Source: Aneurinibacillus sp. REN35 (lineage in GTDB: Bacteria > Bacillota > Bacilli > Aneurinibacillales > Aneurinibacillaceae). From it: 64,000 nt of DNA. The notes under the pieces are model-generated. The model was not told the DNA's origin. It saw nothing but the letters and a program-made list of their open reading frames with translations, and did no database searches. Position 1 is the stretch's first letter; every line of letters begins with the position of its first letter. Position numbers and translations under genes: made by a program. The DNA lies in contig NZ_JBFTXJ020000001.1 in the NCBI RefSeq assembly GCF_041379945.2, forward strand, positions 186,001 to 250,000. The letters run 5' to 3'. This document shows, in pieces, positions 8,793-16,733 of the stretch.

Positions 8793-8936
8793 ACATTATC
8801 ATCCTTTGCATCATCTTTATTAAACATTCTTAAAGAAACTTCACCCTCCACTCAAAATAAACACACGTTCTTTTCATTTTATACATAGTAAACTATAATT
8901 CCAGTCTCTAATTAACAAATCTAATATAGATAAGAA

Positions 8937-8976
8937 AAGAGGATATATGCTCATATATTGAACATAATATCCTCTT
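8937..8976. repeat. AT-rich hairpin upstream of the ASCH gene
   Basis: AAGAGGATAT at 8937-8946 pairs with ATATCCTCTT at 8967-8976 around a 20-nt loop. It lies between two reverse-strand genes and could end transcription of the gene at 9044-9604; the T-rich tail is weak in that direction. Confidence 0.65.
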
Positions 8977-9043
8977 ATTAATTTAGTCTATTTAAACTAA
9001 GACTTCTGCCTTTTTCTCCTTTTGGCGGCCGCAAAAAAGAGAG

Positions 9044-9604
9044 TTAGAAATTGATGATAATACTGTTAGCAGCTGCTACACCTGATGGAAATTCATCACA
9101 AAATACAAAGCCATCCACAATGACAGATCGACTCTCACGCGGCATAAAGAAGCAAAGATCGAAGCTTGAGAAAACCAGCATATCCCCTGGCGGAATTGTG
9201 CTGCAGTGCAGCGGTCGGAGCCAATGCTCTCCCTTGTCCTTGATTCGATCCTTCCAGTCGGTGTGTACGTATTCCCATTCTTCTAGGGGGGAGGCGTTTA
9301 TGAACTGTTCTTGTTTTTTTAGCGTACCGATTTTTCCGCCTAATCGGCTTCCTTCCACCGGCTTGATCCGTATGCAGATAATCGGATGATGCAAATCTTT
9401 TATTCCCTGATTCTTCATAGCGAAGCTGCCCATGATCAGTATTTCCTCGCTAGGCTCATCTTTTTCCGGGAGAACCAGCGAGTAATTAAAAAACGCGTCG
9501 CAGCAGATATCGGCTCTTTCATATACCTGTGCGCTCTGCGCTTTATTCGTCTCTCTTTTTTCTGTAAAGTATGCTTTTATTTTCTGATACATCCCTGTGC
9601 TCAT
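9044..9604 (-). CDS. Protein of unknown function, possibly spore-associated
   Basis: 186 residues, no signal peptide and no membrane segment. ATG 9604 has AAGGAGGAACAC directly upstream; the longer frame is not supported. I do not recognise a family. The fold looks like a mixed beta protein with CFFMPRESRS and a Val/Ile-rich end. It lies just downstream of, and in the same direction as, a coat-like protein gene but is separated from it by a terminator, so spore association is inferred from context only. Confidence 0.6.
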   Translation of the reverse strand: MSTGMYQKIKAYFTEKRETNKAQSAQVYERADICCDAFFNYSLVLPEKDEPSEEILIMGSFAMKNQGIKDLHHPIICIRIKPVEGSRLGGKIGTLKKQEQFINASPLEEWEYVHTDWKDRIKDKGEHWLRPLHCSTIPPGDMLVFSSFDLCFFMPRESRSVIVDGFVFCDEFPSGVAAANSIIINF

Positions 9605-9626
9605 GTGTTCCTCCTTATGCAACAAA

Positions 9627-9648
9627 AAGAGGGGCTATGCCCTCTTCT
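9627..9648 (-). terminator. Reverse-strand terminator
   Basis: Reading the reverse strand, AGAGGGC and GCCCCTCT form a stem followed by TTTTTG. It lies after the coat-like gene at 9674-10453 and before the ribosome site of the next gene. Confidence 0.75.
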
Positions 9649-9673
9649 TGTCTGAAGCTTATAGATCGTCTGA

Positions 9674-10453
9674 CTACATTGTCGGGAAAATATCCATGCA
9701 TTGCTGCGGTACGCTGAATGGCGGGCATTCAAATGGAATTTCCGGACGAGGCATACAGAAGTTCGCATCGATCTCAAGCTTCACGATCGCTTCCATCTGT
9801 ACATCCTGGCACATTGTAATATTGACATCGAGCTGCCTGAATGTGTCAGCCGCTGGAGTTGGCGCACCAAGAATCGGTCCGCAGAACAGATGAGCATCAC
9901 ACTGGAAGTCTGTAATGTGGACGTTCAGGCGCGTACCCCGTGGAGCACAGAGGAAGAATTTCTCTGTTACAACCCATTGCTGCGGCAAAGAGACGCAAGT
10001 CACAGGTGCGCCGGTTGCCGGGTTGGTTCCAGTAACGCGAATACGTACGAATCCCTTTTTCAGAACTTTGACACGTTGGAGTGTGATCGTGCGCGGTGTC
10101 GGTCCTGGGAGTGTTACTGTGACATCCTCGCGGTTGTTTGGATCCGTTAATTCACGAACCTCGATTAATCCGAGTGCAATCACATCGGGATCGAGCGGAT
10201 CGATTTGATTGCCATTGGCATCAGTTGGCACGCATTCAACGGAAAGAGGACCGGTGAGAAATGCGCATGGGTCGGCGCCAAGCACGCCATCACAGTTAAA
10301 TCCAAGCGCTCCAAGTCCTGAAGCACCATTGAAACTCAGTGTAGGGATGTCAACCTGGCGAGTAACCCAGTCATACACTTTCGGAACCCTGATGCACAAT
10401 GTTTCTTGACCGCCTTGAATGAGTGTGGGTCTGTTAACATTGTTTTCCTGCAT
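9674..10453 (-). CDS. Cys-containing spore-coat-like protein (BMQ_0737/CsxC-like)
   Basis: 259 residues, no signal peptide. It is rich in beta-strand residues, Pro and Cys, with CIRVPKVYDWV near residue 20 and paired cysteines through the body. The 'CI-V-KVYDW' opening resembles morphogenetic spore-coat proteins of the BMQ_0737/CsxC type; that assignment is from memory of the family and is moderate. Such proteins assemble in the mother cell as disulphide-linked coat or exosporium layers. ATG 10453 is preceded by a GGAAAGGATGATT run. It is divergent from the long coiled-coil gene. Confidence 0.6.
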   Translation of the reverse strand: MQENNVNRPTLIQGGQETLCIRVPKVYDWVTRQVDIPTLSFNGASGLGALGFNCDGVLGADPCAFLTGPLSVECVPTDANGNQIDPLDPDVIALGLIEVRELTDPNNREDVTVTLPGPTPRTITLQRVKVLKKGFVRIRVTGTNPATGAPVTCVSLPQQWVVTEKFFLCAPRGTRLNVHITDFQCDAHLFCGPILGAPTPAADTFRQLDVNITMCQDVQMEAIVKLEIDANFCMPRPEIPFECPPFSVPQQCMDIFPTM

Positions 10454-10653
10454 GTAATAATCATCCTTTCCAAAATAATTGATGGGGGATTCGAACTAAT
10501 TTATCATATACAACTACGGCCTATACAGTTCTAGGTATTCGCGGAATTTTATTCTTTGCTTCCTCATTTCACCCATCTCTCCCTTAGCGCATACAGATAA
10601 AGATAGATGGTAGGCATAGGCGCATTGCAATATATGGCGAAGGAGTGAAAAAG

Positions 10654-13242
10654 GTGAAGGATGGTTTAGCACGGTTTGATCCGAACGATGCCACCAACGT
10701 GCAGCTCCGGCAAAGATTAATCAACCTCCAGTCGGAACTATCAAAGAATAAGACGCTGCTCTCACGCTATAAGATGGAACTCTCGCGCTACAAAACGAGG
10801 GTGAAATATTACAAAGAAAACTTCGGCAATTACCGTATGGAGGAGATGCAGGAGCAGATCCTCTCATTAGAAGAAGAAACCGCGCAGCAGCAGGCCGAAA
10901 TAGCACGTTTAAGCGAGGAAAAACGACAGGCGGAAGAAGCGCGGCAAGAGCTGCTTGCACAACTTGCTGCTAGCGAAGCAAACAATAATGAACTAGATAA
11001 GGTGGAGAGCTCCGGCGAGCTAGAGAGCGACCTGTATGAGCATATTCAGACGCTTGAGACTGCGCTTGAACAGAGCAGAGAAGAGCTTGCGCAGCTCACC
11101 TGTACCCAAGAGAGGGAGAGACAGCAGGCTGAAGCAGAGCGGCAGGCATTGCTGATGCGGATCTCCGCACTTGAGTCTGGTGAATCCTATCCGCTTGCTG
11201 CAATTGAGACGGCAGAAGCCGAGCATATGCTCCAGGCTACACTCTGCTCGCTTGAGGAAGAACTCGCAGAGGCCAGGGAGCAGATTGCTGATTTGGTGGA
11301 TCAACTAGAAGCTAAGGAAAAGAACTTGGCAGAGCTAACAGGTATACACGAGCAGCAGCAGGCAGAGAGTCAGCAGGAGAGAGAAGAAGCTCTTACAAGG
11401 ATGGCGCTTGAGCATAGAACACAGGAAGAAGCGTATAGGGAAGAGAAAGAACGGTTGAGTGCTGAGCTTGATGATGCCAAACGCTGCATTATGGAAACGA
11501 ATGAGCAAATTGAGGAGGTCAGAGCGGAGTTGAAGCGACGAATTGAAGAATACGACGACGAGCAGGACCGTCTCCAGCAGGAAATGAAGCGTTTGGAAGA
11601 AGAGGTGCAGGGAGCGCGCAGGGATGCCCGCGAAAAAAATGCGGCGGTCGAAGAACTGCGGCGCCAGTTGAAAGATCGTCTTACTGAATACGATGCAGAA
11701 CGAAAGGAGATCGAGCACTATATTTATCAGCTTGAAGAGCAGGTGAACGAAGTACAGAACTTATCAGAATATGAAGAAGAGAAAAAACAAATTCAACGGC
11801 ACATCGAGTATCTAGAGGCGGAAGTAAAGAAAGCGGAAGAGCGTCTGCTTGAGAAGGACCAAATAATTGATGAGCAGATTCAGCAGCACATTACAGAACT
11901 TGAAGAACAACTAATCGAAGCGCAGGAATACTTAGAAGAAAAAGATCAATTAATTGAGGAGTTAAAACTGCGGTTTGAGCAAAAAGAGGAGAAGTATACA
12001 CAGGAGAAGACCAGACTTGAAGAACGACTAGCAGAAGTGAGCCGCCGCTTTCAGATGCAGGAGGAGCAGATGGATACGCTGAATGCAGAGTTGAGACAAA
12101 AAAATAAATCCCTTCTCGCCGAGAAAAAGCAGTTGCAAAAACGCCTCGATCTTTTAGAGGAAGAAATGGTAGAAGCGCGAGCTGGTGTGAATGCGAAGGA
12201 TACAACGATTCGAGAGCTAAAGCTGCAGCTAGAAGAGAAGAGCGGTACTCTGGAGCAGGAAAAAGGGAAATGGCAGCGACGTATCATTGAACTTGAATAT
12301 GAAATCGAAAAAGCCCAACGCCTCCACAAATTAAATGAGCTTGAGGAAGAGATACAAAGTAAGCATCTGCAAAAGCAGTTGGCCCATTTCGCTGAGAAGC
12401 TGCAGGAAGCAGAAGAACAGTTAGCTGAGAAAGCACAGCGTATCGAAGAGCTGCGCGGCAGGACGGAAGTAGAGCTAACCAAAAAAACACAGGAAATTGT
12501 CTCTTTGCGCCAACAAATAGACGAAGAAGGGCGGATAGCTGCGCAAAGAATTGAAGAGGCGCGGCAGCAGGCAGAGGCGGAAGTGAATGTGAAAAATAAA
12601 CAGATTGAAGAGTTAAAGCAGCGCTTGGAGCGGCCGAAGAAGAGATATGTGCAACAGGATGAAGGGAGCGCAGCAGGTGAGAGAACCTGGAACCGGGATT
12701 ATAAATATGAGGTAGAAGAATGGAAGCGCGAAGAGCAGTCTCGAACAGCAGCGCCAGTCCAGCGAAGCGTAGATAACTGGTTTACACGTAATCTGGTCAG
12801 CCAGCAGACATTGCGCGAACGAAAGATACAGGAGCAAAGAGAGGCAGCCATGACAATGAACCCACGCATGTACACAACAGCGAATGCAGATCGAAGACCG
12901 TGGTTTACCCAATTTGCCGCGCAGGAAGCAGGTAAGCAGTATCAGCACCCATCGCCTTATCAATTATCCTTCGAGCATGCCTATCGCGGGGCAGCTCAGC
13001 CCTCTCCCTATCAGGCGATGAACGCTTCGGCTTCACACTCGGCGATAGGCGGTACAGCTCAGGGAGTGCAGGATAGCGAGTTTTTAAACTCGTTCCAGCC
13101 GCAGAGAAGCAACTCCGCTTCCACGACTCCCGCTGCTTCGCCTCCGGAAATAGCGCTGCGAACAAAATCATCCCAGGAGCCCGATTTATTTCTCGGATTA
13201 AAAAAAACACTATCGACCTTCACACCACCGCAGACGGAATGA
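10654..13242 (+). CDS. Very long coiled-coil protein, probably structural
   Basis: About 862 residues. Residues about 15-670 are an almost unbroken heptad coiled coil rich in Glu, Gln, Lys and Arg, interrupted only by short breaks. The last 190 residues change to a Gln/Ser/Ala/Pro-rich tail with few charges, and end LFLGLKKTLSTF. There is no signal peptide or membrane segment, so it acts in the cytosol or mother cell. GTG 10654 is preferred because AAGGAG ends 8 nt before it; GTG 10645 lies inside that site. The gene overlaps the JAMM peptidase by 4 bp (ATGA), so the two are made together. I do not recognise a named family. Confidence 0.75.
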   Translation: MKDGLARFDPNDATNVQLRQRLINLQSELSKNKTLLSRYKMELSRYKTRVKYYKENFGNYRMEEMQEQILSLEEETAQQQAEIARLSEEKRQAEEARQELLAQLAASEANNNELDKVESSGELESDLYEHIQTLETALEQSREELAQLTCTQERERQQAEAERQALLMRISALESGESYPLAAIETAEAEHMLQATLCSLEEELAEAREQIADLVDQLEAKEKNLAELTGIHEQQQAESQQEREEALTRMALEHRTQEEAYREEKERLSAELDDAKRCIMETNEQIEEVRAELKRRIEEYDDEQDRLQQEMKRLEEEVQGARRDAREKNAAVEELRRQLKDRLTEYDAERKEIEHYIYQLEEQVNEVQNLSEYEEEKKQIQRHIEYLEAEVKKAEERLLEKDQIIDEQIQQHITELEEQLIEAQEYLEEKDQLIEELKLRFEQKEEKYTQEKTRLEERLAEVSRRFQMQEEQMDTLNAELRQKNKSLLAEKKQLQKRLDLLEEEMVEARAGVNAKDTTIRELKLQLEEKSGTLEQEKGKWQRRIIELEYEIEKAQRLHKLNELEEEIQSKHLQKQLAHFAEKLQEAEEQLAEKAQRIEELRGRTEVELTKKTQEIVSLRQQIDEEGRIAAQRIEEARQQAEAEVNVKNKQIEELKQRLERPKKRYVQQDEGSAAGERTWNRDYKYEVEEWKREEQSRTAAPVQRSVDNWFTRNLVSQQTLRERKIQEQREAAMTMNPRMYTTANADRRPWFTQFAAQEAGKQYQHPSPYQLSFEHAYRGAAQPSPYQAMNASASHSAIGGTAQGVQDSEFLNSFQPQRSNSASTTPAASPPEIALRTKSSQEPDLFLGLKKTLSTFTPPQTE

Positions 13243-13649
13243 AGATATTTACGATAGAGAGCGCGGTGTATAAGGCATTACTAGAGCATTGCCTCAAAGA
13301 GATACCGATAGAGGCGTGCGGATTCCTCTCAAGTACACAGGCGTGGCATGGTAGCACACTGTGGCCGGTAAAAAATGAAGCACACAGTCCCACCCGTTTT
13401 TTAATTTCGGAAGCAACGGTAGCTGAGGTATTGAGCGCAATGGCGGAAGAGGGAGAGAGGCTAACGGGTCTTTATCATTCCCACCCGACTGCACGCCCTG
13501 TGCCATCGGCGCGAGATATTGCTTATAATCCCTATCCTGATCTGCCCTATCTTATTCTCTCGCTTGCAAATAAGGAAGGCGAATTGTGCGGATATAGTAT
13601 GAATGAAGGACGTATGGAAGAGCTGGAAATTAAAATTATAGAACAATAA
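13239..13649 (+). CDS. JAMM/MPN-type metallopeptidase
   Basis: 136 residues, a single MPN domain. Every JAMM ligand is visible: Glu25 in EACGF, His80 and His82 in HSHP, Ser90 and Asp93 in SARD, matching E...HxHx7SxxD. Bacterial members remove ubiquitin-like or sulphur-carrier proteins (Mec+/CysO type) or cleave isopeptide-like bonds. No ThiS/MoaD-like protein is nearby. It overlaps the long coiled-coil gene by 4 bp, so that protein or its partners are the natural candidates for a substrate. Confidence 0.88.
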   Translation: MKIFTIESAVYKALLEHCLKEIPIEACGFLSSTQAWHGSTLWPVKNEAHSPTRFLISEATVAEVLSAMAEEGERLTGLYHSHPTARPVPSARDIAYNPYPDLPYLILSLANKEGELCGYSMNEGRMEELEIKIIEQ

Positions 13650-13655
13650 GACGAA

Positions 13656-13697
13656 GAGAGGCGACTCCTCTATCTGGGGTATTGCCTCTTTTTCCTT
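13656..13697 (+). terminator. Terminator after the JAMM gene
   Basis: AGAGGC and GCCTCT enclose an internally paired loop and are followed by TTTTTCC. Confidence 0.75.
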
Positions 13698-13790
13698 TGG
13701 CAAAGCCCGGACTTGCCCAGGAGGCGACACGATTGCAATAAGACACGCATACAATTACAATATGCACGTTATAAGGATGGAGGAGAAAGC

Positions 13791-13976
13791 ATGACAGGAC
13801 ATTATTATCACGGCTCTTCTTCCCGAAGAATATACACAGGGACGGGCATGCCTAAAATGCCCAGCGCAAGTAATCCGATCAAGAGTTATCACTCGTCGGA
13901 CCCAACGATTAAGAATCTGTACAATGGAAAAATGGGCGGTGGCTGCGCCTGCGGCAAAGGACGGCCGAAGAAATAG
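13791..13976 (+). CDS. Small Gly/Ser/Cys-tailed protein, probably spore-associated
   Basis: 61 residues starting at ATG 13791 with GGAGGAGAAAGC immediately before it; the longer frame from 13713 lacks a ribosome site. It is rich in Ser, Tyr, His and Gly and ends GGGCACGKGRPKK, with two cysteines and a basic tail. Small Tyr/Gly/Cys-rich proteins of this type are frequent in spore coats, but this is a compositional argument only. It is flanked by terminators on both sides. Confidence 0.65.
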   Translation: MTGHYYHGSSSRRIYTGTGMPKMPSASNPIKSYHSSDPTIKNLYNGKMGGGCACGKGRPKK

Positions 13977-13988
13977 GACGGAACGTTT

Positions 13989-14025
13989 AGCACACTTATT
14001 GAAAACAATACGTGTGCTTTTCTTT
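13989..14025 (+). terminator. Terminator after the small Gly/Cys protein gene
   Basis: AGCACAC (13989-13995) pairs with GTGTGCT (14012-14018), followed by TTTCTTTATTT. Confidence 0.85.
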
Positions 14026-14158
14026 ATTTGGGCTGCCCGTGCCGTTTATTTTGCTAGAAGGATTGCACCATATAGTAGATTCATAGCATACAATATAGTA
14101 AATCTGACTCGATAATCTAATTGGTGGGGGCCAAACAGAGAAACGGTCGGATGCTGAT
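14026..14158 (+). ncRNA. Possible short untranslated transcript ending in a strong terminator
   Basis: Between two terminators (13989-14025 and 14159-14191) there is no coding frame with a ribosome site. Even so, the second terminator must end some transcript that starts here. CATACAATATAG near 14086-14098 could be a -10 region. The stretch 14119-14158 (GGTGGGGGCC...) is purine-rich and does not match a riboswitch class I know. This is a candidate small RNA only. Confidence 0.25.
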
Positions 14159-14191
14159 AAAGCCCGTGCTGTAGCAAGCGGGCTTTTTTTA
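14159..14191 (+). terminator. Strong rho-independent terminator with no gene before it
   Basis: AAGCCCG pairs with CGGGCTT, and the loop has further TGCT/AGCA pairing, followed by seven T. It lies 108 bp before the (CPPKP)n protein gene. Confidence 0.88.
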
Positions 14192-14298
14192 TTCTCTCTG
14201 ATTTTTATTTAAAAGCAGTGCAAGAGCGGAGGCAGGTTGAGAGTCTAGTAAATATAATGAACTATACATGATTTTACTAGTGAGGGGTGATGAGAGAA

Positions 14299-14865
14299 AT
14301 GTCTTCTTCGAACTGGTGGTGGCATTCGGATTGCTTCACAAAAAAGGGATGCGGCTGCTCGGATACATGCACCTGCCGGATTCAATGCGAATGTGTCGTA
14401 TGCAAACCATGTCCGCCAAAACCGTGTCCACCAAAGCCATGCCCGCCACCTAATCCATGTCCGCCAGCATCAACAGCTATAACGCTATCAACCGGACCGC
14501 TCTTTATTCCAGAGAATATTGCGCCACAATCAGTAGTGGCTCATGCAGACGTATTGAATCTGAATGCTTCGTTCGCCCAATTTGTTACATTTCGTGTGTA
14601 TGACTGGGGAAGTGGGGCGAGTGCGACGACTGTGCTGCCCATTTTTGAGACAGGGGCATTGATCGGGCCGAATAGCAGGCAGGAATTTACGTATGCGGGG
14701 CTTCCTTCTAGGCACTATGAACTGCGCTTCATTATTCAGAGTCCTGGCCGCAATCTAATCATCAATACATGGGCTTCGGAGGGAGGAGTGGGACCTACGC
14801 CGGTAACATTCTTTAATATTGAAGGTCTCACGGTATTGAATAAAGACTTAACACCGCTTGTGTAA
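14299..14865 (+). CDS. Cys-rich protein with (CPPKP)n linker and C-terminal beta domain; spore-surface fibre candidate
   Basis: 188 residues from ATG 14299, with GAGGGGTG 8 nt upstream. There are three parts. Residues 1-35 are Trp- and Cys-rich (eight Cys in CxC and CxxC spacing). Residues about 36-56 are four tandem CPP[KP]-type pentads. Residues about 60-188 are a hydrophobic beta-rich domain with SVVAHADVLNLN, VTFRVYDWGSG and ITTWASEG-like strands. There is no signal peptide. The Cys-rich head plus beta domain recalls the layout of Ena spore-appendage subunits and BclA-like exosporium proteins, but I cannot claim membership. Confidence 0.6.
   Translation: MSSSNWWWHSDCFTKKGCGCSDTCTCRIQCECVVCKPCPPKPCPPKPCPPPNPCPPASTAITLSTGPLFIPENIAPQSVVAHADVLNLNASFAQFVTFRVYDWGSGASATTVLPIFETGALIGPNSRQEFTYAGLPSRHYELRFIIQSPGRNLIINTWASEGGVGPTPVTFFNIEGLTVLNKDLTPLV
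14404..14466 (+). repeat. 15-bp tandem coding repeats (CPPKP)
   Basis: Four degenerate 15-bp units, each reading AAACCATGTCCGCCA or close to it, encode the Cys-Pro-Pro-Lys-Pro pentads. The units differ mostly at third codon positions, so the repeat is under selection at protein level or is old. Confidence 0.8.
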
Positions 14866-14873
14866 TAGAGAGA

Positions 14874-14917
14874 AGGAGGCTGTGCGTAAGCTTAAACAGG
14901 CCTCCTCTTTCTTTTTT
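14874..14917 (+). terminator. Terminator after the (CPPKP)n gene
   Basis: AGGAGGC (14874-14880) pairs with GCCTCCT (14900-14906), followed by CTTTCTTTTTTATA. Confidence 0.85.
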
Positions 14918-14986
14918 ATAAAATGGCGAATGCGTAACGCAGACAAGCTTCCCTGAATTTATTGTGAAGGAAAGGGGAGATGAGCG

Positions 14987-15661
14987 ATGAGCAAAGCAAG
15001 CGGAAGCAAAGTGATGATTGCCGCACCGGTGCGCGATCGGGGCTGGATTTTGCCCCGGCATCTCGAAGCGCTTCTTGCCCAGACAGAGGTAGAAAAACAA
15101 TTCTATTACATAGTCAACGATTGTACAGACGATACGGAAGCGATTCTTACGCGCTATGGCATGCGATATGACGTGCATAATCTGGGGCGGACGCATGGGC
15201 ATATCAGAGGACAATATTCAATTCGCAATCTGGCGTGCTTGCGCAATCTAGTGCTCGAAGAGTTCTTGCGCAGCGATTGTACGCATTTGTTTTCAATCGA
15301 TACGGATGTGATTATTCCGCCCGGCAGCCTTCGCACCTTGCTTGATCATGACAAAGATATTATTTCCATGATTATCCGCAACAGTGTACAGATTTTTGCT
15401 CATAATATTATGATTCGGGGCATGCACCTGCAGCGAATTCCAAGCGGCGTAATTCCTGTAGACGTAACAGGTGCCGTCTATGCGATTAAACGATCGGTAG
15501 TCGAGGCAGGTGTGAGGTATGCGGAGAATTATTATGGTGAGGATATTCCGTTCTGTCAGGCTGCCAAACAGCTTGGCTTTAGTATTTACTGCGATACGAC
15601 GCTGCGCCCCATCCATGCGTATGCAAAAGGAGTGGAATTGATCGCAGACGTACGCGGATAA
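14987..15661 (+). CDS. GT-A glycosyltransferase-like protein
   Basis: 224 residues. The N-terminus KVMIAAPVRDRGWIL followed by a QTEVEKQFYYIVNDCTDDT strand-turn and SIDTDVIIPP (DxD metal site near 105) fits a GT-A fold of the Anp1/GT2-like group. A late HAYAKGVEL segment could complete the site. There is no membrane anchor. It starts at ATG 14987 with GGGGAGATGAGCG upstream. It is followed after 11 bp by a second glycosyltransferase, and both follow the (CPPKP)n gene, so they may decorate a spore-surface protein. Confidence 0.75.
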   Translation: MSKASGSKVMIAAPVRDRGWILPRHLEALLAQTEVEKQFYYIVNDCTDDTEAILTRYGMRYDVHNLGRTHGHIRGQYSIRNLACLRNLVLEEFLRSDCTHLFSIDTDVIIPPGSLRTLLDHDKDIISMIIRNSVQIFAHNIMIRGMHLQRIPSGVIPVDVTGAVYAIKRSVVEAGVRYAENYYGEDIPFCQAAKQLGFSIYCDTTLRPIHAYAKGVELIADVRG

Positions 15662-15672
15662 GGAGGGATAGG

Positions 15673-16692
15673 ATGAGTGAGGACATTACGATTGTGTATC
15701 CGGCTACAGTGGACTGGTATTTGCTGTATAATCGACCGCAGCAGCTTCTTACGGCCTTTGCCAAGCGGCCCGGTGTACGTTCCATCTTCGTGACGACAGA
15801 ATCTTTTCGCATGCTCACAGCACCGATTGTCGAATTGGCGGAGGATTTATATATTGTCCGGCAGTATACAGACTATAGCCATCTCCTGCGTGGAAAAAAG
15901 GTATTCTGGTTCACCTTCCCACCTCATTATCGTTATCTACAGCGCAAAGGATTGTTTGATTTGGTTGTGTTCGATGCCATCGATAACCCGGAAGGAGAGT
16001 TTGCGTTTTGGAAGCGAGATCTGCCTGCTGCTATTAAATATACCGATGTTATCGTATCTACAGCACAGGAGATGTATAACTATCATGCATCATCTGGCAA
16101 GCCGCTGTATATGAACCGCAATGCCGCTGACTATGAACATTTTAGTCAGGCAGCGAATCCACAGGCACCTCCCCCTGATTTTCCTGTACGTGCACCCGAT
16201 GAAAAAATCGTGGGATTCTATGGAGCCTTGTCCACCTGGATTGATTACGGATTGATCCGTCGCATCGCAGAAAGGTATAAAGTTGTATTGATTGGTGATA
16301 ACAAATTCTTTCGCAATAAACTTGTCCATCCGCGCGTCATTAGCCTACCGCACAAAGATTATGAGGAACTTCCGCGCTATTTGGCCCAATTTGATGCGGC
16401 ATGCATTCCGTTTGTGCTAACAAATATGATTAAAGGATGCGACCCGCCCAAATTCTATGAATACATTGCTGCTGGCAAGCCGGTTTTGGCTACACGTATG
16501 AATGAGCTTACGAGATTTGGGGAGGAAGCGGTATACTTTATAGACGCTCATACATGTCACCAGACAATTGAGCGGGCGCTTGCAGAGAATACGCCCGCAC
16601 GCATCGCACGGCGGATGGAGATTGCTCGTGAGAATACGTGGGAGAAGCGGGCCGACGAGGCGCTTGCGATTATTCACCAGCATCTTTTTTGA
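15673..16692 (+). CDS. GT-B glycosyltransferase, TuaH-like
   Basis: 339 residues. The opening YPATVDWYLLYNRPQQLLTAFA is the characteristic 'NRPQ' entry of TuaH-type glycosyltransferases. The C-terminal half has IVGFYGALSTWIDY and the donor-site stretch GCDPPKFYEYIAAGKPVLAT, where Lys and Glu take the GT4 roles. AAGGAGG lies 7 nt before ATG 15673. It forms a two-gene unit with the preceding GT-A enzyme. Donor and acceptor are unknown. Confidence 0.85.
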   Translation: MSEDITIVYPATVDWYLLYNRPQQLLTAFAKRPGVRSIFVTTESFRMLTAPIVELAEDLYIVRQYTDYSHLLRGKKVFWFTFPPHYRYLQRKGLFDLVVFDAIDNPEGEFAFWKRDLPAAIKYTDVIVSTAQEMYNYHASSGKPLYMNRNAADYEHFSQAANPQAPPPDFPVRAPDEKIVGFYGALSTWIDYGLIRRIAERYKVVLIGDNKFFRNKLVHPRVISLPHKDYEELPRYLAQFDAACIPFVLTNMIKGCDPPKFYEYIAAGKPVLATRMNELTRFGEEAVYFIDAHTCHQTIERALAENTPARIARRMEIARENTWEKRADEALAIIHQHLF

Positions 16693-16710
16693 CAGCACAG
16701 ATAAAAAGTG

Positions 16711-16733
16711 AACGCGGGAATGTGTCCCGCGTT
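16711..16733. terminator. Terminator between convergent genes
   Basis: AACGCGGGA pairs with TCCCGCGTT around a 5-nt loop. The T run CACTTTTTATC follows on the reverse strand, so it ends the small reverse gene and overlaps its stop codon. Confidence 0.88.

Larger units (their letters stand above)
8178..9016. mobile_element. Candidate AT-rich insertion carrying an ASCH-domain gene, flanked by inverted repeats
   Basis: The left end at about 8178-8199 (AAAAGGCAGAA, then TTAGTTTA) and the right end at about 8993-9014, read in reverse, match at about 20 of 22 positions. The segment between is clearly more AT-rich than its neighbours. It holds one gene and two long internal hairpins. No transposase is present and I see no target-site duplication. 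The outer arms AAAAGGCAGAA/TTCTGCCTTTTT would form a normal terminator if brought together, so the segment may have inserted into a terminator loop. Confidence 0.45.

Noticed and set aside
11335-12490. Reverse-strand frames of 100-140 codons inside the coiled-coil gene
   Set aside because: They mirror the biased codons of the coiled coil (Ser/Leu/Cys-rich shadows) and have no ribosome site.
13924-14115. 63-codon frame overlapping the end of the small Gly/Cys protein
   Set aside because: It runs across the terminator at 13989-14025 and has no ribosome site.
14404-14466. Short tandem repeat considered as a CRISPR-like array
   Set aside because: The 15-bp units are contiguous, have no spacers and encode CPPKP pentads in frame.
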